64,000 nt of DNA from Crotalaria pallida (taxonomy: Eukaryota > Streptophyta > Magnoliopsida > Fabales > Fabaceae): assembly GCA_037953625.1 (NCBI GenBank), contig CM075650.1, forward strand, positions 121,813,706 to 121,877,705, read 5' to 3'. The position numbers and the translations under genes were made by a program. The first letter of the stretch is position 1. Each line of letters opens with the position of its first letter. The notes beneath the pieces were generated by a model that saw nothing but the letters and a program-made list of their open reading frames with translations, had not been told where the DNA came from and did not search any database. This document shows, in pieces, positions 22,076 to 31,723 of the stretch.

Positions 22076-22532
22076 GCACCCAATCAAAATATCCATTCTC
22101 TACCTCACCAGGGAACCTCACACGATCACCTCTGTCTTGTTCTTCAATGATGTGCTCTGCCCAAGCTTCAAATTCTTCGCAAATGATATCCAATGAAGGG
22201 CTCGAAGAAGGTGGTGAACGAGGTATACCTTGCACATATCCAAATTAACGAAGGACACGCTCGGGTAGATACGCCTCCTTATCTTTGCCACATCTAAGCC
22301 AACCAGAATAAAAGCTAACTTCTTCAAATGGTCGGTGGTCGCGGTGGTCTGGATGGTAGGGTTGTCATTTCACTTGCTCAATATGCAAGATCTCAAGATG
22401 TTGTCTGTAGTTGCCCTCTAAACTTCCTGCACCTACACTCTGGTCTCATTTCCACACTCTTGGCATACTCTCTATATAATCTTCCCTTGGAATTGAGTAG
22501 CCAATCTCAGGGAAGTGTTCCTTGATCCACGC
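22076..22532 (-). pseudogene. PMD gene exon 3, 5' part, ending at the Athila insertion
   Basis: The exon begins AWIKEHFPEIGYS after an AG acceptor at 22534-22533. Family-typical residues are visible (RPFEEVSFYSGWLRCG, AYLPERVLR, FGYVQGIPR). In-frame stops are TGA 22448-22446, TGA 22367-22365 and TAA 22247-22245. The exon breaks off in GATTGGGTGC, where GGTGC is the target-site copy (GCACC on +) of the Athila element. Confidence 0.75.
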
Positions 22533-22618
22533 CTATTTTCAAACAATACAAAGAAGAAATATAACTATTTCAAAAATATAAATTACATGAGAACAAATTA
22601 TAACTATTTCAACAATAC

Positions 22619-23278
22619 CTGAAGCAAAGTCATGTAGCCCCCTAATTGCTTCATGTTTTTCTTACTAATGTTTCCGAGTTGCCCATACAGATGTGTAAGT
22701 GCACTTGCTCCCCAAGCCCACTGGTGGACAGTGTTCAGATCCTGCAAGGCGAGGACGTACTGCATTCCAACATAAGTCATGCTCGTGTCGATGAACAATG
22801 TAGCCCCCACCAATGCCAGCAAATAACACCGAGCAGCTAGCTCCATTCTCCCAGCAGCAACGTGGGTCTGGAACCAATCAACGAGAATGCTAAATCGAAT
22901 GGCTTTTCCCCGATTTTGTCTTGTTTCAGCAGCAGTAGCGGCGTCAATGCCTAGATGCTCAGTCATAAGCACAACATCGTCCCTCGCATTTGGCTTCTTC
23001 CATGGGAGTAGTCTGCCGGAAACAGGAATGTGAAGAATGGATGACACGTCGTCCACCGTCACAGTCATCTCACCAACAGGAAGGTGGAAGGTGTTGGTGT
23101 CTGGGTACCAGCGCTCAGCAAAGGCAGTCAGCAGTTTCTTGTCAATCTGCTCATAAGAAGCATTGACGAGACGTTTAAGTCCCGATGCTCTAACAATAAC
23201 ACGAACCTCATCTGGAAACTCAGACACACGTGGCAAACCCCACTTTCTATTGGTGCCTCTACCAAGAACACCACGTTC
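22619..23278 (-). pseudogene. PMD gene exon 2 (core plant mobile domain)
   Basis: The exon is 220 codons, open throughout, with an acceptor TTTCAG before 23278 and a donor CAG/GTATTG after 22619. It holds the recognisable PMD core: FPDEVRVIVRASGLKRLV, AFAERWYPDTNTFHLP, GEMTVTVDDVSSILHIPV, WFQTHVAAGRMELAARCYLL and TLFIDTSMTYV. This is the best preserved part of the gene. Confidence 0.8.
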
Positions 23279-23366
23279 CTGAAAAAAAAGGTGGAAAATA
23301 TATTTACATTAACAAATACAAAATATAAATTTTGGAAAAAAATTAAATTGTAAAAACGATACTTAC

Positions 23367-24116
23367 AATGCATTGCCATATATCACGAGCCACGTGGTTT
23401 GCATATGATCGGAGCAAAGTCATGGCTTGCGGATCAGGAATCTCCTCTACCTCCTCTTCTTCTTCGGAGCTGGGATCCTCGCCATTTCCTTGCCCTTCCT
23501 TACCTGGATCATGAGCATCATCTTCACCATTTCCTTCCCCTTCCTCACTTGAATCATCATGAGCATCATCTTCACCTTCCTCGTCGGAGCTTGAAGCACC
23601 AGATGATGCACTGGGAGAGCTCGAATGTTCAGCATTAGGGTTTGAAGAAGAATCTAGGGCTTGAGGTGCCAGATTTGATGGATCAGCAGCAATGGAAGCT
23701 TCACGTGCTGGTGATGATGGACGTGATGGCTCGATGGGGTGAGATGTCGGTGGTGGATGTGATGCTTCTAGAATAGTGGATTGGGGTGCGGGAGATGGTG
23801 ATGTATGTGATGCCTCAACAATAGTGGGTTAAGGTGCCGGAGGTGATGATGCATGTGATGCTTTGACATCAATGGGTTGAGGTTGAGGCTCCGGTGTCGC
23901 TTGAGGTGATGTATGCACTTGAGGTTGAGGTTCCGGTGCCGCTTGAGATGATGAACCAATTCGATTAGCCATCTTTTCCCTCCTATATTATGCAGTGGGT
24001 GGTCGTCTCCCCTGCTCTTGTTCCTGATTTTCTTCTTGCTCTTGTTCCGCTGCTCGTCTACGTTGTTCTTCTTCTTCTGCTTGCACGGTTTCAACTGTAC
24101 GCTTCAATCTAGCCGT
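23367..24116 (-). pseudogene. PMD gene exon 1 (acidic and Pro-rich region)
   Basis: The exon is 250 codons and ends at a GTAAGT donor (23366-23361). Copy B has ATG at the homologous start (61722) where this copy has ACG. An internal ATG at 23972 (MANRIGSSSQ) follows the first in-frame stop and could be an alternative start. Tandem Pro/Glu/Gln-rich units such as PEPQPQ and ASHASSPPAP repeat, followed by long Asp/Glu/Ser runs. Stops are TAA at 23990-23988 and TAA at 23831-23829. Both are explained by CAA to TAA changes. Confidence 0.7.
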
Positions 24117-24384
24117 ATGTGAAATTTCAACCAAATTAAAAAAGGTGTAAGTTATGGATAAAAGCAATATCAAACATTGATGAACCAAAAATTATGTTTT
24201 CATAATCTAAGCATCAAAACTCAAAAATATTAAACATAACAATAACAAACAATTTCTAAAACAGCCACTGATTAATGCCGAATGCGAAAGGAAACACAAC
24301 AACAATAAAAATAAGCCCTAAAACATGAAAAGAAAGAAACCCTAAAAGCAAAAAACAAAACCTAAACCAAACCCTACATAAAAT

Positions 24385-24416
<32 letters not shown>

Positions 24417-24723
24417 GAAAAACAAAGAAGGCAAAACAGTGATGAATGAAAGGAAGTTGGAACATTCATACCTTGAAGGATGGACACCCACTTGCGGCGG
24501 TAGTGGAGGCGGCGACAGCGAGAGTTGAAGGTGAAGAAGGAATGTGAAGGAGGAAGAAGAAAATGTGAAGGAGGGAGTTGAAATGGTTTGAATGTATGTG
24601 GGGTGTGGGGTTTGTGAAAAGTGAAAAGGAGGGAGTATATGGGGGGGGGGGGGGTTTAATTGAGGGTAGTTTGGGTATTATTGAAAAAAGTGGGGTTTGG
24701 TGGATAAAATGGGGGTTTGAGGA
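24117..24723 (-). other. Leader and right terminus of MULE copy A
   Basis: An A/C-rich leader for the PMD gene. A possible untranslated intron donor (CAAG/GTATGA on -) lies near 24470. The C/G-biased MULE end occupies 24600-24723, including a run of 14 G at 24641-24654. Strong similarity to 61740-62454. Confidence 0.6.
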
Positions 24724-24884
24724 CTAATTACCTTTAACCATTTAAAGTAAGGAAATATAGTAGTGATTGGGCCTCTTTGGATAAGTAAAAACTCATCCAT
24801 TCTCTATGGATAAGTTAACCGACCCGTTTAAGATTTTAAATATGGTTTGGATTTATAACCAATTATAAAGAGGGTCTTTCTAAC

Positions 24885-25035
24885 CTATGCACCAGATGCA
24901 TAGATTAATCATACTTTAAAAAGCAAAATTTTGTTGCAAATTGAGATAATTAATGAATTAAAAATAATAATTATTTAGTTTTCCAATACAATTTTATTAT
25001 TTATGTTGTTTTATCCTATGCATGGGATGCATAGA
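24885..25035. repeat. Small inverted-repeat element with palindromic ends
   Basis: CTATGCACCAGATGCATAG at 24885-24903 and CTATGCATGGGATGCATAG at 25017-25035 bound an AT-rich 113-bp core. Each end is itself nearly palindromic. It could be a MITE, but the target duplication is unclear. Confidence 0.4.
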
Positions 25036-25086
25036 ATAGAAAATCCCTTATAAAGAACATGTTTTATACAAGTTTTAAACCGTATG

Positions 25087-25608
25087 ACTTAAATACCAAA
25101 ATGGTCCTATAAATATTGACTTTTTTGAAATTGGTCCCTGTAAAAAAAAGTTTTGGTTTTGGTCCCTGCATGTACATAACGTTTTGGTTTTGGTCCCTGG
25201 ATTTACAAAACGTTTTGGTTTTGGTCCTTCCAATTAAATATGGATGGAAAACGCTGAAAACGTAATGTATTACATTCTATGACCAATTAAGAATGCTATT
25301 CTTGCATTAATTCTCAAGATAAAAAAAAACAGCTTCTATTACAGTATTACATAAAAGAATCAATTCAAAAATCATGACAGTAGAGGGACCAAAGCCTATG
25401 AAATCCAAAAACAAAGGGACCAAAACCTATCAAATATAATAATGTAAGGACCAAAACAAATTATCGATATAATTATGGGGACCAAAATTTAAGAGGAGGG
25501 ACCAGAACCAAAATGTTTTGTAAATGTAGGATCAAAACCAAATTTTTTTTTACAGGGACCAATTTAAAAGAAGTCAACATTTATAAGGACCATTTTGATA
25601 TTTAAGCC
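25087..25608. mobile_element. Nonautonomous TIR element with GGTCCCTG repeats
   Basis: The ends (AAAATGGTCC near 25099 and its complement near 25590) start inverted repeats over about 200 bp per arm. Direct TTTTGGTTTTGGTCCCTG units sit inside each arm. The arms pair as CTTAAATA...TATTTAAG at the outer borders. No coding region. Such GGTCCCTG hairpin elements are common in eudicot genomes; superfamily not assigned. Confidence 0.65.
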
Positions 25609-25648
25609 AAACCGGATCTTTCAAAAGTGCCTCTAGAACGAAGCTTGT

Positions 25649-26045
25649 GATGGTATTATTATAAACTCTACAGGGAATTACGTGCATGGTTTTCATTGCA
25701 ATCTAGACACTTGTTCTTCTACTAAAGCTGAGTTGTGGGGCCTTCTATGAGGCCTTCTATGGGGATTACAACTTGCCAAATAGCTGAATATCCAAGATGT
25801 AGACATGAAAATGGATTCGAGAGTCGTTGTTACTCTTGTCACTTGCCATTGTTCATCAAAGCATCATTGCTATGCTATTGTGCGTGAGATAAAGGCTTTT
25901 TTGGACATCGATTGGACCATTTCTATTGGCCATATATACAGAGAGGCCAACCAGTGTACAAACTTTTTGCTAACAAAGGCCATGATGGTTCTTTTAATGG
26001 TATTGTTTTACATTAGATGCTCCGAGTTATTCCCGTTTATTTAAT
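25649..26045 (+). pseudogene. LINE RNase H-like (RVT_3) fragment
   Basis: The frame reads a degraded plant non-LTR RNase H domain: TGNYVHGFHCNLDTCSSTKA then ELWGL with the catalytic Glu, MKMDSRVVV with the catalytic Asp, and IYREANQCTNFLLTKA at the end. Two stops interrupt it (TGA in GLL*GLL, next to a 13-bp local duplication, and TAG soon after). The reverse transcriptase is missing. It is a dead fragment of a LINE or of a stand-alone RVT_3 gene. Confidence 0.65.
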
Positions 26046-26464
26046 TTGTGAAGATGCTTATGGGATAAATTTTCCTAGATTTATTAGATAATTTTCTTTC
26101 CTTTGGGCTTTTAGCCCAATTCATTATAAAAAAAATAATATTGATGCGACCACAATTCAAAGTTATGGTTTTAGAGCAATTTTTTAGGATTATGAAGACC
26201 ATATTTGTCAACATTTCCAAGGAAATCATGTTGAAGCAACGTGCCTTGGATGAGGTATGAAACTGGCTAAAAATCTTGCTTCATGAAGGTTCATTTTCAG
26301 ATGGATTGCGAAAAATTATAACAACCATAGAGGCTATAATTAAGCATAAAGGAGGAAGACACAAAGTAATTCTTATTTTGCTGAACTTGTGGAGAATTGT
26401 CGAGCGAGGCTTATAGTCGTCTTTTCATTCATGTCACATATCTTTCTTTTTTTTTTTTTAGGGA

Positions 26465-26590
26465 TGTCACATATCTTTTACAAAGAGGAAGAATAATGAG
26501 ATAGCTGATAAGTTAGAAAAACATGTCTGTCCTGGTGAAGAGCATGTGTGGATAGAACAAATTCCTTCCTCTATTTCTATAGTAAAAAAA
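26465..26590 (+). pseudogene. Second LINE RNase H C-terminal fragment
   Basis: The frame gives KRKNNEIADKLEKH and, a few codons on, VWIEQIPSSI, the usual end of plant LINE RVT_3 domains. It duplicates the role of the end of the preceding fragment, so two LINE remnants lie within 1 kb. Confidence 0.45.
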
Positions 26591-26923
26591 TCACATATAT
26601 CTTTAAACAATTGTCATATCTACGTACTTCATCACTTCATTGTTATGTAAATTAAATAAAATTAAATAAAAGAAACAAATCTATCTTGAAAAGCCCATTC
26701 GTTTGTCTAGTTTGTTTAACAAAAAGCATTTACAACGTAGGCACTATTCGCGGTCTTTTCTGTTTATTCAACGATTAAAAAAATATTAAAAATAACACTG
26801 ATGTGTATTACGTAGACCATTAGAACATCTTTTGTTTTGTGTAGTTTGATTTCTTAATTTTTTGTAACCCAGCATGAGTATTGTTCATACTTTAACTACA
26901 CAATTACACAATATCGCCACAAC

Positions 26924-27300
26924 CACTACACCATAATTAAGGATCAGCAATGCCAATTTTGACTTTTCAACAACGATTTTCAGGCGTTGTCAAAGCCATC
27001 GTCGTTAAAAGAACGACAACAAAAATAAACAGCGTTGTTGAAACGAAAGCATTGACAACATTGTCTTGATATGACGTTGTTGAAACAAAGGTATTGACAA
27101 CACTGTCTCTAAATAGCGCGGTTGAAAGTAAGACATTGACAACACCGTTTTCACAAGACACTGTTGAAACTAAAAGATCGACAACGCTATTTTAAAACGG
27201 TGTTGTTGAAACTAAAGCATTGACAACGCTATTTTAAAATGGTGCTGTTGAAACTAAAGCATTGACAACACCATTTTAAAAAATGTTGTCTTATATTCAT
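26924..27300 (+). mobile_element. CACTA-like left end with subterminal repeats
   Basis: The sequence starts CACTACACCATAATT and continues into ACAACG/GTTGTTG-rich subterminal repeats, the arrangement typical of CACTA transposon ends. A matching TGTAGTG right end was not found in the window, so this is a truncated end or a chance CACTA. No transposase is seen. Confidence 0.45.
27034..27285. repeat. Six tandem 42-bp units
   Basis: Units of form GTTGTTGAAACTAAAGCATTG + ACAACGCTATTTTAAAACG.. repeat six times at exactly 42 bp with substitutions but no length change. GTTG and CAAC words make each unit partly self-complementary. Confidence 0.8.
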
Positions 27301-27364
27301 TTTGCTACAATTTTTTTTTTTTTGTATTAGTTTCAGTTTAACCGTGGCAATGTAAGAAAGTAAA

Positions 27365-27369
<5 letters not shown>

Positions 27370-27403
<34 letters not shown>
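27370..27403. repeat. (TA)n microsatellite
   Basis: An uninterrupted run of TA dinucleotides, about 17 repeats. Confidence 0.95.
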
Positions 27404-29123
27404 CCATAGATGAATTTGTGGCTAAATCAACACCAATTTTTTATAATATTTTTCCACTAATCGTGAAACTTTCTAAAAAATAATAAACAATTAGAAATAA
27501 ATAAATAACTAAATAAAAAATTAAGATCAACATAATAATTTTTTTAAGAATAAAAATTTCATTACAAATAGAGCAAATAAGTACACGACATACTTTCTAC
27601 AAACAAAATCGAAAACTACCGTAGTCTACATCAATCTCAAAGTTTTACTAAGAAAGTAATAACATATGAGCTTTCTTAGTGTCTCTTACAATAAAATTTC
27701 CAACACTACATAGCATGTGAGCTTTCTTCCATGTAGAGCTAAAATGAGACAACATCATCATCAAAAAACCATAATCCCCCACTTTATAAGGCAAACTTTC
27801 CGTTCCAGTTCTGCAATCGATATTGCCTGCAGGTTTGTTTAAAAGAAGTTATTCAATAATTATATCTATAGTGATGAACACCACATACTTTTATTGGTTT
27901 CATATGCTAAAGTTGAGATTGCCAAGACAGTTAAAAAATATATGCAACAATTCTTAAATGAAAAATAACACAATTAGAGATACCCTTAGAATTTTAAAAT
28001 ATAAGCAATGTATAATAAATACTTTGCTCAAAGAATCTTGGTACAAAGGATGCTTAATTAGCTTATGCTTGATATAGAAGAAAATAAAATAGAAAAGAAA
28101 AGAAAGTAACAACAGTGTCCAGAAATAAATAAGGAAATAAACTTCATTTTTAACAAAATAAGTTAGAAAGAGTGAAAGAATACAAGAGAGCAGGATAAGC
28201 AAGAAGCAACAGAAAGTATTCATACGCTGAGAGAACTCAAGTACCATGTTTTGATGATGCCAAGCGTGAAACCGGTGCAACAATTTCAACGTTACAATGT
28301 CTCTCCAAGTCATGCAATGGAGCTACAGTAAGGGCAAAAAGAAATATTAAGTCACTCACCCCGTGCAATGCACGGATTATTGATAATTTAATTTTTTTAT
28401 ATTAAATATTTTAAAGTAAAGATTGTTTTTATTTTAAAGTAAAGATTATTATTACACAACAATAAAAAAAATTATAAAAAAAGGCAGAGACTGAAATCAA
28501 ACACTACACTTAAAAAAAATAATTTAAATGAGTTTGTTGAGAAATATTGTACTTTCTTGTATAAATAAAAAGTAACATTTTTTATTTGATATCTTCCTTA
28601 TTTATTTAATAGATAAATTAAAATTTTTATATGATTATCAACTTTATTTTAAATAATCAAAAGTAAATCATATTTAAATATTTTCGTCGTTTTTGTTTGG
28701 TGGTATTATAAGTAAATTTAAAGATAAATTAAAATATTCCGTATTTCATAGGACATGAAGATGACATTGAACTTGTTATTTTTGATTATCTTGATTAATT
28801 AACACATTGCATTTTATAAGGAATATAATGACTGCTCTTTTTTTTTATATTTTTAATATTATATTTGTTTATGTATAGATGAGTATTAAATTAATGTATT
28901 TATGATTTAGTTGATCGATGAAGTAACACTTTTTATATATCATTATTACGTTTATTATGATTAATTGGAGTGGAAACAAAATTAAACTTTTTTTTAATAT
29001 TTTTTTGTTTGATGATATTATGAGTATATTTAAGGATAAATCAAAATATTTTCTATTTCATGGGACATGATAATTTAGTATTTTTTTGAAAATAAATTAT
29101 CATCCTTTTAATATGATTATCAC

Positions 29124-29162
<39 letters not shown>

Positions 29163-30109
29163 TATTTAAATATTTTGATATTTTTCATCGTTTATCTTAT
29201 CTCAAATTAATCATAAGATTTGATCCTAAAAAATCTTTATCTTAATTGTTCTAATCATCTTGAATTTTTTTTTTCAATTTTTGAAATGTATGTACCTTTG
29301 TCTTTAATCTGTTACAATTTTTTACACATTATTATTAATATTATCAATGCTCTCTTATGCTACAAACACACAACAAAAATCAAATATAAAATAAGCAATT
29401 CATTGTTTAGATGTTTGGGTTTATGATGAACTTTTTATTATGATCATAGAAACCTCATCTCTTTGGGTTTAGTTATTTTTAATTTTTTTTGTTGATTCAT
29501 TGTTTAGATTGGGTGGGGACTCCAAAAAAAAAAAAGTTTAAAAATTTAAAATTCAAATAAAGTTGCTTGATTTGAGCAAAAATTCCGTCATAGTATTATA
29601 CATAACAATTAATCTAAGAATATGAGGTAACAACGGATATGTTTGCTTCCTCTTAAGTAGAAAGTAGAAACAAACTCCGCTTAAGTAGTGATCCGAGACA
29701 CCTGTGTACGTGGAAACAGCTAGGAAAGTTAACCCCATCATATTATTTATATGTTCCTCACTCAATCAAGATTGCTCTCTACGCTATATTTGTCACTGCA
29801 CAAATAATTGTAAATCAAATTGTAACAATTGTTGCAATTGCGTATAAACTTTATTTTTGTATCTTTTCTCTGGAATTAGAGTTTAGCGGTAAAATATAAG
29901 AGAACGTCACCAACTAAGCACAATATAATATAATAAATAATTGAAGAATTTATTATTGGTTATTTGGTGACCAAATAACTTGTAAAATTTAAATAACAAA
30001 GGGAATGATAATCATGTGTGAACAACTAATATATTGATGTGTGAGTTTTACTTGACATGGTTAAAGTAACACTCCCTTGCCACATCATTATTTACATTTA
30101 ACAAATCCA
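27404..30109. other. AT-rich interval without recognisable genes
   Basis: Both strands were read. Only short AT-rich ORFs are present, such as a Leu/Phe-rich - strand ORF at 27954-28313, which I do not accept. A near-perfect palindrome CCGTGCAATGCACGG lies at 28361-28375, and an (ATT)n run at 29125-29161. Confidence 0.6.
29125..29161. repeat. (ATT)n microsatellite
   Basis: About 12 consecutive ATT units. Confidence 0.93.
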
Positions 30110-30114
30110 AATCT

Positions 30115-30784
30115 TGTTCTGTCGTAGGATTACGATGCTTAGACAATTCGGCTAAGAATTCAGCAATCCCACTTTTGATGTCAGACGCGAAATGAGCACC
30201 TTGAGTACCAAGATACACACTCTCTTGTCGTTTTCAGTTTTGGGGGGTGGTGTATGTGTTTGTGTGAGATGAGTTAGTTTCATACCTGCTTGCTTACCAG
30301 GTGATATATACACATATCAGCAATGACCGAATTGATGGCCGCTTTCATGTGGCGGGTAAGATTCCTCCCAAACGGCTCTGATATGATGGCTGGTATTAAA
30401 GTGAATGGAATCCTATGCTGGTGGGAATAGTGGGATTCCTTCAGGCCCCTCAATGCACGTGTCCGAATTCGTACCGGTATAACGGTATGAAATCATATGT
30501 TCCAATCCTGTCAGGATTCGATATCCAAATCCGGACTTATTGGGCTTCTTTATGGCCTCAATTCGGTACTTGCTTTCAGACCCAATGGACCCCTTTGGGG
30601 TCTCAATCCGGTATCCGGATTGGCATTCGGCGGGTTTCCCATGCTTTAGTCCGGTATCCGGTTTCGGATTATGCGGACCTCTTGGATCTCAATCCGGTAT
30701 CCGGATTCGGATTTAGTGGGCCTCTTGGGCCTCAATCCGGTATCCGGATTCAGCATACCGGTCCTGTTCATGTGGTCCATAACA
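30115..30784 (-). repeat. 3' LTR of Tat Gypsy
   Basis: The LTR begins TGTTCTGTCGTAGG and ends CATAACA on +. At 30604, 30648, 30690 and 30733 it has four copies of a 42-44-bp tandem unit centred on CCGGTATCCGG. Confidence 0.92.
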
Positions 30785-30797
30785 GTAGCCCCCCAAG
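30785..30797 (-). other. Polypurine tract of Tat Gypsy
   Basis: GTAGCCCCCCAAG on + (CTTGGGGGGCTAC on -) abuts the 3' LTR. Confidence 0.7.
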
Positions 30798-31575
30798 TCA
30801 TGGTTCATGCAATGTATCATGATTTTTAGAGTAGCTTCGTCAATTCTGAGGTCGGTTCCTACGTGCATTGGACAGACCGGATTGCTGACTTCAGGATTGG
30901 ACAGACCGGATTGGACATGCAATGTACCATGACCGGATTGAGAGCAGTGCACCGGATTCCGGATTCCAGATTCCCAAAACCTCTTCCATGTTGATTCCTT
31001 GATTTGGTTTGGTTTCTAGGATTCCGGATTCCGGATTCTCCTATCTGCGTCGCCTCTAACTTCCAAGCCGGTGACCTTAGCTTTCAAGAACCTAAACATG
31101 CACTATTGAATTCAAATTTTGAACTTAGCTTTTATCCAAGATTTCACGACTCCCTAGGATTGGATTTCTAAGGCATAAGCCCATGTTTCCAGGCTTATCT
31201 TTAATCTGGCACAAGTCAGCATTCTTCATAATGTTCATCTTTATGTCTTGCCTGAGCTGCTTGGGAACCAGCCTTTTCCAGAGATTGTTGGAAACCGAAT
31301 CATTTTTTGCACAATACCCAAGTTTATCATGAATTCGGATTCACTTTTCCAACTGGGCTTCTGAAATGGTGTAATAATTGATCTTCAACTCCTTGGAAAG
31401 ATGAAAAGGGGTGATGCTTTATTGCAGTCATGACTTTCCACTTCAACTGTCATGACTCTTCACTCTTCAACTAATATGACTTCTGAGTGGTCATCTACTT
31501 AATGCAACCTCTGGATAACACCTTTCTCAATGCAAGCACCCTTCCACTTACCAAATGTTAAAACCGAATTCCCTC
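30798..31575. repeat. Noncoding 3' region of Tat Gypsy rich in CCGGATT
   Basis: ACCGGATT and GGATTCCGGATTC words recur between 30870 and 31040, extending the LTR motif into the interior. The rest has no coding sequence on either strand. Confidence 0.6.
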
Positions 31576-31583
31576 TATAAAAG
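31576..31583 (+). promoter_or_regulatory. TATA box candidate for the antisense gene
   Basis: TATAAAAG lies about 140 bp upstream of the ATG at 31724 on +, followed by a C/T-rich leader and a possible leader-intron donor CAG/GTATAC near 31686. Position and sequence fit a plant core promoter of its own, separate from the LTRs. Confidence 0.5.
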
Positions 31584-31723
31584 CAGAGGAGTCTTTCAGC
31601 AAGAAATCTACTTGCATATCTTCTACTTTCTAAACAAATTTGCTTCTTCTCTTCCTGCATTCTTCCAGTATTCTCTTCTCTCTCAGGTATACTACTTCTT
31701 ATCTTTTACTTTTTCCTTTTACC

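Larger units (their letters stand above)
1375..24116 (-). pseudogene. Plant mobile domain (PMD) protein gene of the MULE, split by Athila
   Basis: Four exons can be assembled with canonical GT-AG borders, all phase 0: 24116-23367, 23278-22619, 22532-22076 joined to 1756-1692, and 1608-1375. They total about 722 codons without a frameshift. The product starts with a short basic segment (ARLKRTVETVQ), then an Arg/Glu-rich stretch, Pro/Gln-rich repeats and a Ser/Glu/Asp-rich acidic region. The PMD (aminotransferase-like, as in MAIN/MAIL1 and PP7-long-form homologues) follows, with WYPDTNTFHLPVGEMTVTVDD and HQWAWGASALTHLYGQL, and the C-terminus is basic. Five in-frame stops (23990, 23831, 22448, 22367, 22247, first base of each on the - strand) and ACG in place of the start ATG seen in copy B make it a pseudogene. 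PMD function in transposons is not established. The third exon is split by the 20.3-kb Athila insertion. Confidence 0.8.
87..24723. mobile_element. Mutator-like element copy A, interrupted by nested LTR elements
   Basis: The right end (about 24610-24723) is a G-rich terminus whose reverse complement (AACCCCCATTTTATCCACC) matches the left and right ends of copy B at 60724-62454. Between the ends lie a truncated MURA-like transposase on + and a convergent plant mobile domain gene on -. The two genes meet head to head at 1371/1375. Most of the span is a 20.3-kb Athila-like insertion. Without it the element is about 4.3 kb. The left TIR is missing or unrecognised, so the left boundary is only the first base homologous to copy B. 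MULEs carrying extra host-derived or PMD genes are known in plants. The element cannot be autonomous because the transposase is truncated. Confidence 0.7.

Noticed and set aside
23447..24094. His/Leu/Lys-rich ORFs on - overlapping PMD exon 1
   Set aside because: Alternative frames of the repetitive acidic exon.
27954..28313. 119-codon Leu/Phe-rich ORF on - that could suggest a membrane protein
   Set aside because: AT-rich composition explains the hydrophobic residues. No family resemblance and no supporting structure.
28361..28375. Palindrome CCGTGCAATGCACGG as a Helitron end
   Set aside because: No CTRR terminus or TC start found nearby.
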